A model generated the notes under the pieces. It saw only the letters and a program-made list of their open reading frames with translations. It was not told the origin of the DNA and made no database searches. Below, one piece after another: positions 26,825-35,615 of a stretch of DNA of 38,626 nucleotides. Within the stretch, counting starts at the first letter, position 1. Each line of letters starts with the position of its first letter. Source of the DNA: an uncultured Clostridia bacterium (lineage in GTDB: Bacteria; Bacillota; Clostridia; Oscillospirales; Acutalibacteraceae); contig CAMNAP010000009.1 of assembly GCA_946531445.1 (NCBI GenBank), forward strand, positions 1 to 38,626, in the 5' to 3' direction. Both the position numbers and the translations under genes were made by a program.

Positions 26825-28057
26825 ATGAGAGACAGATCAAAACAGTCGTCCGTGCTGATAATAGTTTTATGTTGGCTTGCTTATACAGTTGCGTATATGG
26901 GCAGGCTCAATTTTAATGCATATATAGAGCCTATAAGAAATCAGCTTGGCGTTTCAAAAACCGAGCTCGGACTTGTCAGCTCTTTTTTCTTTCTTTCATA
27001 CGGCGCAGGTCAGCTTTTTCACGGCATAATGTCAAAAAAATATAACACGCGGTATTCAGTACTTGTTGCGCTTATCGGCTCTGCAGCGGTAAATCTTGCT
27101 ATGGGTTTTTGCGCCGATGCCGTAATTATGAAATATTTCTGGTTTATTAACGGCGTGTTTCAGTCAATACTTTGGAGCTCGGTTATAAAAACACTTGCAG
27201 ACAGTCTGTCTGACGATATGCTTCCTAAGGCGGTAGTTGTTATGAGTACACCGCCCGCGCTCGGAACATTTCTTGCATACGGCATGGCGGCACTGTTATC
27301 CTCTTTTCAATCCTCATATAAAGTGGTGTTTTTCATTCCGGCGATTTTACTCACGTTAGCGGGTGCAGTTTGGTTTGTGTTTATCGGCAAAGCGAATCAG
27401 ATTAAAAGTGAAGCACAACAGACGCCTGTTAAATCTGAAAAACAGAGCGTCAGCTTTACTCCCGCATTTGTATTCGGCGCAGTACTGCTTCTGCTCACTG
27501 CGGTTTCAAACGGATTTATCAAGGACGGAGTTACAACCTGGACTCCGTCAATACTCAAAGAGCGCTTCGGTATGAGGGAATCCTTTTCAATTCTCATTAC
27601 CGTAATACTTCCGCTTATCGCCATTGCGGGCTCGTGGTTTTCAACGCAGCTTCACAAAAGATGGAAGAACACCTCTTCACTTAACGCAGGGCTGTATCTC
27701 GTTGAAGCAGCAGTTCTCTTCTTAGTTATGATTACAGCGGGGAGCGGCTCGGTTAAAAGCCCGATTGTTCTTATCGTTCTTTTCAGCTTCTCGGCACTTC
27801 TTATGAGCGCGGTGAACAACATAATTACAAGCATTATTCCGCTATATATGCGTGATAAAATGGGCTCGGGAATGCTTGCGGGCGTGCTTGATACCTTCTG
27901 TTATGTCGGAAGCTCGCTCAGTACCGGACTGCTCGGCTTTATCGCGGACAAAAGCTCATGGAACGGCGTGTTCCTTTGTCTGTTTGTTTTCGGAGCGGCG
28001 TCGTTTGTAATCTGTATAATTTCGGTTATCAAGCATAAAAACGAGGTGAAGGTATGA
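26825..28057 (+). CDS. MFS transporter, sugar-phosphate (OPA)-like
   Basis: A 410-aa polytopic protein with about 12 hydrophobic helices and a polar mid-loop (residues about 190-210). The first helix region AYMGRLNFNAYIEPI followed by LGVSKTELGLVSSFFFLSYGAGQLFHGIMSKK resembles the GlpT/UhpT organophosphate:phosphate antiporter branch. The track's TTG start 14 codons upstream falls in the promoter, whereas AGAGG precedes the ATG at 26825 by nine bases. As the first gene of a seven-gene glycosidase operon it probably imports the saccharide or phosphorylated saccharide processed by the downstream enzymes. Exact substrate unknown. Confidence 0.85.
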   Translation: MRDRSKQSSVLIIVLCWLAYTVAYMGRLNFNAYIEPIRNQLGVSKTELGLVSSFFFLSYGAGQLFHGIMSKKYNTRYSVLVALIGSAAVNLAMGFCADAVIMKYFWFINGVFQSILWSSVIKTLADSLSDDMLPKAVVVMSTPPALGTFLAYGMAALLSSFQSSYKVVFFIPAILLTLAGAVWFVFIGKANQIKSEAQQTPVKSEKQSVSFTPAFVFGAVLLLLTAVSNGFIKDGVTTWTPSILKERFGMRESFSILITVILPLIAIAGSWFSTQLHKRWKNTSSLNAGLYLVEAAVLFLVMITAGSGSVKSPIVLIVLFSFSALLMSAVNNIITSIIPLYMRDKMGSGMLAGVLDTFCYVGSSLSTGLLGFIADKSSWNGVFLCLFVFGAASFVICIISVIKHKNEVKV

Positions 28058-28875
28058 GGGAATATACATTTGAAATTCCTACTTGCGATATAGGTAAAAC
28101 ATACGATAAATCGTGCATTACGGTTGTAAGCTCAAACGTGCGCTGTTATACAGAGGGCGACGAGGGCAAGCGTAATTGGTTTTACAGAGCGCCGTTTACG
28201 GTTCAGAATCTGATTAACGCCAACGCTGATATTATAGGACTCCAGGAATGTATGCCCGTTCATTATGAATGTATCAGCAATGCGCTCGGCGGCTACGGTA
28301 GCTTTATAGAATACCGCGACAATGCTGACAGTTCCGAGGGTTGCCCGATTTTTTACAATCTTTCAAAATTTGAGCTGTTGAGAAAAGGCACTTTCTGGCT
28401 CAGCGAAACACCTGACACAATGTCTGTAAGCTGGGGCGCCGCATGTTACCGAATTTGCTCATTTGCTATTTTAAAGCTTAAGAGTGACTCAAAGGAAATC
28501 GCCGTTTTTAACACTCATCTTGACCATGTAAGCGAGGAGGCGCGCGTTAACGGAATACGCCTTATACTGCAAAAGCTTAAGGAGTTCGGAGGTATGCCGT
28601 GCGTAATTATGGGCGATTTGAACGACTTTGAAAGCAGCGTTACATATAAATCGGCAACAGCACTTTTTGACGACGCAAAATATAAAACGGACGATACGGA
28701 TTCGGGAGCTACCTATCAGGAATGGGGAGAGTTGCCCGAATATGAAAATATCGACTATTTTCTTATTTCAAAAACAGGAATAGACGTAAAGCAATATAGG
28801 ATAATAAGAACAACCTACAATGGCGTTTATCCAAGCGATCATTACCCGATAATGTTGAAAATCAATCTTAAGTGA
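28054..28875 (+). CDS. Endonuclease/exonuclease/phosphatase (EEP) fold hydrolase
   Basis: A 273-aa single-domain EEP protein. Metal and catalytic motifs: SNVRCY, IIGLQECMP (Glu), VFNTHLDHVS (His), IMGDLNDFES (Asp/Asn) and PSDHYPIML (Asp-His). No signal peptide, so cytoplasmic. It overlaps the transporter gene by four bases (ATGA). In this context a phosphomonoesterase or phosphodiesterase acting on a sugar phosphate imported by the neighbouring OPA-like transporter is more likely than a DNA enzyme, but this is inference. Confidence 0.88.
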   Translation: MREYTFEIPTCDIGKTYDKSCITVVSSNVRCYTEGDEGKRNWFYRAPFTVQNLINANADIIGLQECMPVHYECISNALGGYGSFIEYRDNADSSEGCPIFYNLSKFELLRKGTFWLSETPDTMSVSWGAACYRICSFAILKLKSDSKEIAVFNTHLDHVSEEARVNGIRLILQKLKEFGGMPCVIMGDLNDFESSVTYKSATALFDDAKYKTDDTDSGATYQEWGELPEYENIDYFLISKTGIDVKQYRIIRTTYNGVYPSDHYPIMLKINLK

Positions 28876-28884
28876 GGACAGAGT

Positions 28885-30411
28885 ATGACCAGAGGATATT
28901 TTGACGGCAGTATGCCAAGAGAGGTCCTTGAATATTATCTTTCGCGCGCTTCGTCGGCGCAGTGGATTTATCTCAGCGACACGCTTGACGACGACATACG
29001 CGCAATTGTTAACGCGGGAGTAAAATTTTTAGGCAGGGCTTCGGGAATCTGGAAGGGTGAAATGCCCGAGGAGAAGCATTTTGAAATGTCGCGTATTGCG
29101 GCGGAGAAAATTCACGCGGCTGACCCCGAAATTATTCTTCAGGCGTGTATCTTTGAGGCGCTTTACCGCGAGGACGTTGAAAACATTAAAATCCCGGCCT
29201 TTGTATTTGAGGCGTTCGGTATGCCGTTTGAGGACAGATGCTTTGATTATGACGCGTGCATTTTTGACAAGAGTGCAGGAACATGGGACGTTATGCCCGA
29301 CATATCTCAGACAGAAGCGCAGATGTGGTTTTATTATCGCGGAGTAAGATATATTGACTGTGGCTATGAAGCGTTTCATATGGGTCAGATTCATCTTTAC
29401 ACCGGTCATGACAGAGGTTATAAGGGAATAGGAAAAGTAATTGAAATGTTACGCGCCTACGCAAAGAAAAACGCAAGGCGCCACAAGGTTATTTTTGACG
29501 CGCATTCTCATTCGCTTGTGGTAAACGGAAAGAGCCTTCTTGATTACAACGCAATGCCTCTTACACGTTTTCCGATTCTTGACAGAAAGGGAGAAAAGCT
29601 CGTTCTTGTAAGAGAGGGAAAATCGGGCGGAGGAATTTCGCCTGAGGGCGTATATGAAAAGGCGCTCCCCTTTTTGTATGAATACGACAACTGGGGCGGA
29701 AGAGATATGTGGGCGCAGGAAAACCTCAGCTATGAGGAGCGCGCGTGGTCCCAGTGGTGGGGAGGCGACCAGATTTCATGGTTTGCCCACCAAAGTGAGG
29801 AGGATAGAAACACCTTCCTTGACTATACGTTCAAATGGACGGCAATTAATAACCCCGATGCGTTTTTTGCATTCCCTGTAAGGCGACCTCTCGGAAGCGG
29901 CGAGGTTGTAGGAAAATACCCGTTTTATCAATTCAACACCTGCTCAAACAGCTGTGAAAACGGTTATTCTCAGGAGGAGACTGTAAAGGCTCTGATTGAA
30001 GAGGGGTATGATAAATACAGAAAATATGCAAATCCTTCAGATATTCTTGACTTTGGTGCAAAGGATGTTGATGACCCGGAAACAGGAGTACGCTATCCCG
30101 AAAAGGTTGTTCTTTACGGAAGCTTTCAGCCGTATGTCGGAGCTGTTAAAAACGACTCTAACAGTGAGATTACAAGAATGTACTATATTGGAGACGGAAA
30201 GTATTCGCTAAGTTTTATAATGCCATATAAAGGCGAATACGATTTTGCCGTTTCTGTCTGGGGAACACTTTCAGCGTGTGTTTCAACCTCGCACCCGTTC
30301 CCGTTTTGCGGAACAGGCGAAAAGGGAAAGCTTGTTATAGAAGAGGACAACACAGTTGTCAAAATAACTTTTACATATATGACAAACAAAATTGAAATTG
30401 AAACAGCATAG
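28885..30411 (+). CDS. Unrecognised 508-aa protein, candidate glycoside hydrolase
   Basis: I do not recognise a named family. The N-terminal 230 residues alternate predicted strands ending in acidic or aromatic residues with helices: QWIYLSD, FLGRASGIW, IILQACIFEAL, FVFEAFGM, YIDCGYEAFHMGQIH and KVIFDAHSH. This pattern fits a TIM barrel. E162 (GYEAFHMG), E91 and D205 are conspicuous acidic candidates. The middle is Trp-rich (DNWGGRDMWAQ, QWWGGDQISWF), suggesting sugar stacking. The end (about 415-508) looks like a beta-sandwich. No signal peptide. It sits between the EEP gene and a GH3 gene, nine bases from the latter, so it is an operon member. Confidence 0.7.
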   Translation: MTRGYFDGSMPREVLEYYLSRASSAQWIYLSDTLDDDIRAIVNAGVKFLGRASGIWKGEMPEEKHFEMSRIAAEKIHAADPEIILQACIFEALYREDVENIKIPAFVFEAFGMPFEDRCFDYDACIFDKSAGTWDVMPDISQTEAQMWFYYRGVRYIDCGYEAFHMGQIHLYTGHDRGYKGIGKVIEMLRAYAKKNARRHKVIFDAHSHSLVVNGKSLLDYNAMPLTRFPILDRKGEKLVLVREGKSGGGISPEGVYEKALPFLYEYDNWGGRDMWAQENLSYEERAWSQWWGGDQISWFAHQSEEDRNTFLDYTFKWTAINNPDAFFAFPVRRPLGSGEVVGKYPFYQFNTCSNSCENGYSQEETVKALIEEGYDKYRKYANPSDILDFGAKDVDDPETGVRYPEKVVLYGSFQPYVGAVKNDSNSEITRMYYIGDGKYSLSFIMPYKGEYDFAVSVWGTLSACVSTSHPFPFCGTGEKGKLVIEEDNTVVKITFTYMTNKIEIETA

Positions 30412-30419
30412 GTGACAGT

Positions 30420-32498
30420 ATGAATTACGTTGAGGCTAAGCTTAAAGCCGAAAAAATAGTTTCCCGCATGACAACGGAAGAAAAAATGACACAGTTGCTT
30501 TTTAACGCTCCTGCTATTGAACGGCTGGGTATACATTCTTACAATTGGTGGAATGAGGCGTGCCACGGCGTTGCAAGGGCAGGTGTTGCAACTGTTTTTC
30601 CGCAGTCTATCGGTCTTGCGGCAAGCTTTAATCCCGAGCTTGTAAAGAACGTAGCAAAAGCAGTTTCAGCCGAGGGAAGAGCTAAGTATAACAAAAGCGT
30701 TCTCCACGGCGACAGAGGAATCTATAAAGGCCTTACATACTGGGCGCCGAATATAAATATTTTTCGCGACCCGCGTTGGGGGCGCGGTCAGGAGACATGC
30801 GGCGAGGACCCGTTTTTAACCTCGCAGATTGGCGTTTCGTATATTAAAGGCTTACAGGGTGACGGTGAATTCTTTACTGCAACTGCGTGCGCTAAGCATT
30901 TTGCCGCTCACTCGGGCCCTGAGGGAAAGCGCCACAGCTTTAACGCCGAGGTAAGCCCAAAGGATTTACATGAAACATATCTTCCCGCGTTCCACAAGGC
31001 TGTTGAAGCGGGTGTAGCGGGTGTTATGGGCGCTTATAACAGAACTAACGGAGAGCCTTGCTGTGCAAGTAAATCGCTTACGGATATTCTTCGCACAGAG
31101 TGGGGCTTTAAAGGATATTTTGTTTCGGATTGCGGTGCTGTATGTGATATTTTTGAAGGGCACAAATACACCTCTTCTCTTGAGGAAGCGGCTGCGACTG
31201 CGCTTAAGGAGGGCTGCGACCTCAACTGCGGCGACGCGTTTCTGGCTTTAAAAGACGCATATAACGACGGACTTATTTCAGACGAAGATATTACCCGCGC
31301 GGCTGTAAGGCTGTTTGCCATACGCGTTATGCTCGGTGAATTTGAGGAAGAGCGGCCGTATAGCGACATCCCGTATAGTGTTGTTTCGTGCGACGAACAT
31401 AAAAGGCTTAATTTAAAAGCGGCAGAAGAAACGCTTGTGCTTCTTGAAAACAAGGCTTCGTTCTTACCGCTTGATAAAAACAGCAATATTAAAATAGCAG
31501 TTGTAGGACCTAATGCTATGAGCCGTCTTGCTCTTGAGGGCAATTACAACGGCCACGCCGACGAATATATTACCGTTGCTGACGGAATGAGAAGAGAATT
31601 TAAAAACGCGCATATAACCGTAGCTGACGGTGCGTCTGTTAAAGGAATCAGTCAGCCGCGCTGGAACGATTTTGACGATTTGTTCAGCGAGGGCGTTGCC
31701 GCCGCAGAGGAGGCGGACATTACCGTTTTGTGCCTCGGACTTGACAGAACTGTTGAGGGCGAGGACCTCGGCTTCGGAAATGAGTTTACCGATTGCGGCG
31801 ACAGAGTTTCAATGCTCCTTCCCGACAATCAGCAAAGGCTTGCAGAGGCAGTCTGTGACGCGTGCGGGAATGTTATAGTCGTTGTTATGTGCGGAAGCTG
31901 TGCCGATTTGGGCGACAAGGTCAGAAGCAAAGCAAAGGCAGTCATTCACTCCTGGTACCCCGGAGCGCTCGGCGGTCTTGCAATAGCAAGACTTATAGCC
32001 GGAGAGTTTTCACCGAGCGGAAGACTTCCGATTACCTTCTACCGCGCTGACAGTAAGCTTCCCGATATTGAAGATTACTCAATGAAAAACAGAACATACC
32101 GTTTTCTTGAAGAAAGGCCGCTTTACGGCTTCGGCTACGGACTGAGTTATACAAGCTTTAGATTTCAAAAATCCGAAGTTGTAAAAAATGACGGTAATAC
32201 TGTTATCTGTAAAACAGACGTGACTAACACAGGCGGCTTTGACAGCGCAGTTAAAGTGCAGTGTTATACCCGTTTTTCAGACAGCAGAACAACAACCCCG
32301 AAGCTTCAGCTTTGCGCGGTAGCTCCTGTATTTCTTAAAAAGGGCGAAACGAAAACTGTTGAGCTGAAAATAGACAAATACTGGCTGAGCGCCGTTCTTG
32401 AAACGGGAGAGCGCGTTACTCCCGACGGCGAAATAACGCTTTATATAGGCGACGGTCAGCCCGATGATAATCAAACGGCAGCTATTATTCTTAAGTGA
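30420..32498 (+). CDS. GH3 glycosidase (beta-xylosidase/beta-glucosidase type)
   Basis: A 692-aa cytoplasmic GH3 enzyme with normal domain order. The TIM barrel starts YNWWNEACHGVARAG and contains FRDPRWGRGQETCGEDP and KHFAAHSGPEGKRH. The nucleophile is Asp237 in GYFVSDCGAV. The alpha/beta sandwich domain follows with ETLVLLENKASFLPL and VEGEDLGFGNE, then a C-terminal FnIII-like domain (YGFGYGLSYTSF). The SDC form of the nucleophile motif and NWWNEACHG favour a xylosidase/arabinosidase-like subgroup. No signal peptide. The operon context implies action on imported oligosaccharides. Confidence 0.92.
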   Translation: MNYVEAKLKAEKIVSRMTTEEKMTQLLFNAPAIERLGIHSYNWWNEACHGVARAGVATVFPQSIGLAASFNPELVKNVAKAVSAEGRAKYNKSVLHGDRGIYKGLTYWAPNINIFRDPRWGRGQETCGEDPFLTSQIGVSYIKGLQGDGEFFTATACAKHFAAHSGPEGKRHSFNAEVSPKDLHETYLPAFHKAVEAGVAGVMGAYNRTNGEPCCASKSLTDILRTEWGFKGYFVSDCGAVCDIFEGHKYTSSLEEAAATALKEGCDLNCGDAFLALKDAYNDGLISDEDITRAAVRLFAIRVMLGEFEEERPYSDIPYSVVSCDEHKRLNLKAAEETLVLLENKASFLPLDKNSNIKIAVVGPNAMSRLALEGNYNGHADEYITVADGMRREFKNAHITVADGASVKGISQPRWNDFDDLFSEGVAAAEEADITVLCLGLDRTVEGEDLGFGNEFTDCGDRVSMLLPDNQQRLAEAVCDACGNVIVVVMCGSCADLGDKVRSKAKAVIHSWYPGALGGLAIARLIAGEFSPSGRLPITFYRADSKLPDIEDYSMKNRTYRFLEERPLYGFGYGLSYTSFRFQKSEVVKNDGNTVICKTDVTNTGGFDSAVKVQCYTRFSDSRTTTPKLQLCAVAPVFLKKGETKTVELKIDKYWLSAVLETGERVTPDGEITLYIGDGQPDDNQTAAIILK

Positions 32499-32514
32499 CT
32501 GAAAGGGGGATTCT

Positions 32515-35500
32515 ATGTATAACGAAAGGCTGAAAGAACGTGTTTTCAACAAGCTTGAAAATGCGCTGAAAATCTATGAAAGACTTATCTACACTGAGGT
32601 CGGACAGCTCAGTAACACAACTGCGCTTTACACAAACGAACACCTCAGAAGCGTCCCTGAAACCGGTATGAAGCCGATTAACAGCGGTGAAAAATGGGGC
32701 GAGGAATGGGGCACGCTTTGGGTTAAGGGCTCTTATGAAGTTCCCGCTTCACTTGAGAGCAAAAAGCTTTACGCTCTTTCAGACTGCGGCGGAGTTGAAC
32801 AGCTGTTCTTTATTAACGGAGTCCCGAAAGGTCTTTACAACAGTAAAAACCGCGAGTATATAGGCGGTATGCACACATCGCAGTATATCGGCTGTTTTAG
32901 TGCAGGCGATAGCTTTGAGCTTGCGTTTGAATGCTACGCAGGACACTTTGACCCGAACTGCGACGTTTATGACAATTATTATGAAACTGAAAGCAATACC
33001 GATTTTTCACACACGTTCGGCGGCGTAAAAATCTGTACAAGAAACGATGATTTATTTACCCTGATATTTGACTTAAAGGAATTGCTCAGCGCGGCAAGAA
33101 GGCTTGACGAATCTAATTTTACACGCGCTAAGGCAAGGGACGCGCTGCTTAAAATCAACGCCGTGCTTCCGCTCTCACCCAAGGACACGGATGAAAACGA
33201 ATTCAACAGTGCGGTAAAGACTGCGCTTGAAATTTCAAGAAAATTCTTCAGCGGAAAGAATTCCCGTGTTTTCGGTAAAATCGGTGTTATCGGCCATTCA
33301 CATATGGATACCGCGTGGTTGTGGCCCGTTAAAGAGACCGTAAGAAAATGCGCGCGCACCTACTCAAATGCGCTTCATTTAATGGAGCAGTATCCCGATT
33401 ATAAATTCATTCAGTCGTCTGCGCTTCACAGCGAGTGGATGAAAGAATACTACCCCGATATATTCAATGAGATGAAAAAACGAGTTGCCGAGGGACGTTA
33501 TGAGCCCAACGGCGGCGTATATGTGGAATGCGACTGTAACATCACCTCGGGCGAGCTTATGGCGCGTCAGTTCCTTAAGGGACAGCAGTTTACGCGCGGG
33601 AACTTCGGCTATACAGCCGACAGCTTCTGGCTTCCCGATACCTTCGGTTATAACGGAAACATTCCTCAGATTATGCAAAAAAGTGAAGTTAAATATTTCT
33701 ATACAACGAAAATAAGCTGGAACGATAATAACAGGTTCCCGTTTGAAAGCTTTGTGTGGAGAGGAATAGACAAAAGCGAGGTTATAACTCACTTCAACGT
33801 CAGTCATTGCTGGCCGAATGTTGACCATGCGGTTGCTTTTGTTAAGGAGCTTCAGAATAAGGACTCTGCCGATATGCGCCTGCTTGCATACGGCTACGGC
33901 GACGGCGGCGGCGGACCGACTCCCGCAATGATTGAGGCGGCTGAAAGAATTTCTTCTATGGACGGAATGCCCGAGGTTGAAAGCATGACAGTTTCCGACT
34001 TTATGAAGGAGCTTGAAACAAAAAAAGACGCACTTCCCGTTTATGATGACGAGCTTTACCTTGAGCTTCACAGAGGTACGCTTACCCAGATGCACGACGT
34101 AAAGCGTAAAAACAGAAAAGCGGAGTATGCGCTTCGCGATATGGAATATTTCAATGTTATCAGCGGCGAAAAGAGAAACGAAAACAGCGACGTCTGGCTG
34201 AAAACTCTTCTTAAAAATCAGTTCCACGACATTCTTCCGGGTACTTGCATTTCACCCGTTTACGACTTGTACCACAAAGAGATGGATGTGCTTCTTAAAA
34301 ACTACAGAGAAGCGGCAGAGAGCTATGCAAAGGAACTTACAGACGGCGGCGAGGGCATTACACTTTTTAACACGCTTTCGTTTGACAGAAGCGATACAGC
34401 CGTTATTGAGGCGGACGGCTTTGCAAAAGATTATCCGTCCCAGCGTTACACGGATATCAAAGGCAGACAGCGCCTTGCAATCGGCTCAATTAAAATTCCC
34501 GCTTTTTCAAGCGTTGAAATTGAGCTTTGCGATAAAGCTGAAAAAACCGAATCTCCGTTTACATATGACGGAAAAGCTCTTGAAACGCCGTTTGCAAAAA
34601 TCACATTTGACGAAAACGGCTACATGTCCTCACTTATAGACAAGAAATCGCAAAGAGAGCTCAGAAAGAAAAACGGCGCTCCGCTCGGCGTATTCCTTTT
34701 CGGTGAGGACGTCCCCGAATCGTTTGATAACTGGGACATAGAATGGGATGTGTTTAATAATCTCAAGCCCGTTTACGGCTTTGTAAAAAGAGAGCTTGTT
34801 TCGGACGGAGCGGTTGAAATAAGACTGAGAAGTGAGTTTAAGGCCGGCGAAAACAGTATTATTCAGGATATGGTTTGTTATGCCGACTCGCCCAGAATTG
34901 ATTTTGAAACGCTGATTGACTGGCGCACTCCTCACCGTTTCTTAAAGACGGGCTTTGATTTAGATATAACAGCCAGAAGAGCGAGAAGCGAAATTCAGTT
35001 CGGCGCTATTGAAAGGTCTGTTACAGATAATAACAGTCTGGAGGTTGCAAAGTTTGAGGTTTGCAACAGAAATTATACCGACATAAGCGAGCCGCGTTTC
35101 GGCGCAGCAATTCTCAATGACTGTAAGTACGGAATTTCAATAAAGGACTGCAATTTGTGCCTGTCGCTCCACAAGGGCGGAACACACCCGGACGGCTCGG
35201 GCGATAAGGGCGTTCACGAATTTACTTATTCTCTTCTTATTCACAACAGCGGCTTTTGCGCTGAAGAAGTTGTACACCCCGCATATGAACTTAACGTACC
35301 TGTTTTTGCTGTCGGCGGAAAGACCGGGGCAAAGCAGTTTGCTTCAATTAGCGCGCCGAATATAATTGCAGAAGCAGTTAAGCCCGCTGAGGACGACAGC
35401 AATTCATTTGTAATGAGACTCTACGAGTGTGAGGGCTCTAAAACCAATACGGACATTGCCTTTTCTTCTTATATTTCTAAGGCAGAGCTTACAAATCTGC

Positions 35501-35595
35501 TTGAGGACAAGGGCGAAGAAATAAGCATTAACGGTAATAAAGTAACTCTCAGCTTTGAACCGTTTGAAATCAAAACGCTTAAGGTTTACAGATAG
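32515..35595 (+). CDS. GH38 alpha-mannosidase
   Basis: A 1026-aa cytoplasmic retaining alpha-mannosidase. An N-terminal beta domain (about 1-250) precedes the catalytic domain with GHSHMDTAWLWPV (zinc His/Asp, about 260-272) and the nucleophile Asp in SFWLPDTFGYNG (about 371-382). The helical middle domain carries LKNQFHDILPGTCISPVY, and the C-terminal beta domains run to the end (NWDIEWDVFNNL onwards). Substrate could be mannans, mannoproteins or N-glycan fragments. It begins 17 bases after the GH3 gene with GAAAGGGGG upstream. Confidence 0.94.
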   Translation: MYNERLKERVFNKLENALKIYERLIYTEVGQLSNTTALYTNEHLRSVPETGMKPINSGEKWGEEWGTLWVKGSYEVPASLESKKLYALSDCGGVEQLFFINGVPKGLYNSKNREYIGGMHTSQYIGCFSAGDSFELAFECYAGHFDPNCDVYDNYYETESNTDFSHTFGGVKICTRNDDLFTLIFDLKELLSAARRLDESNFTRAKARDALLKINAVLPLSPKDTDENEFNSAVKTALEISRKFFSGKNSRVFGKIGVIGHSHMDTAWLWPVKETVRKCARTYSNALHLMEQYPDYKFIQSSALHSEWMKEYYPDIFNEMKKRVAEGRYEPNGGVYVECDCNITSGELMARQFLKGQQFTRGNFGYTADSFWLPDTFGYNGNIPQIMQKSEVKYFYTTKISWNDNNRFPFESFVWRGIDKSEVITHFNVSHCWPNVDHAVAFVKELQNKDSADMRLLAYGYGDGGGGPTPAMIEAAERISSMDGMPEVESMTVSDFMKELETKKDALPVYDDELYLELHRGTLTQMHDVKRKNRKAEYALRDMEYFNVISGEKRNENSDVWLKTLLKNQFHDILPGTCISPVYDLYHKEMDVLLKNYREAAESYAKELTDGGEGITLFNTLSFDRSDTAVIEADGFAKDYPSQRYTDIKGRQRLAIGSIKIPAFSSVEIELCDKAEKTESPFTYDGKALETPFAKITFDENGYMSSLIDKKSQRELRKKNGAPLGVFLFGEDVPESFDNWDIEWDVFNNLKPVYGFVKRELVSDGAVEIRLRSEFKAGENSIIQDMVCYADSPRIDFETLIDWRTPHRFLKTGFDLDITARRARSEIQFGAIERSVTDNNSLEVAKFEVCNRNYTDISEPRFGAAILNDCKYGISIKDCNLCLSLHKGGTHPDGSGDKGVHEFTYSLLIHNSGFCAEEVVHPAYELNVPVFAVGGKTGAKQFASISAPNIIAEAVKPAEDDSNSFVMRLYECEGSKTNTDIAFSSYISKAELTNLLEDKGEEISINGNKVTLSFEPFEIKTLKVYR

Positions 35596-35615
35596 ACATA
35601 TTTTTGGAGGAAGTT

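Noticed and set aside
33379-34227. 282-aa ORF on the minus strand opposite the GH38 gene
   Set aside because: The plus-strand frame carries the GH38 catalytic motifs here. The antisense frame has no domain or ribosome-site support and is a shadow.
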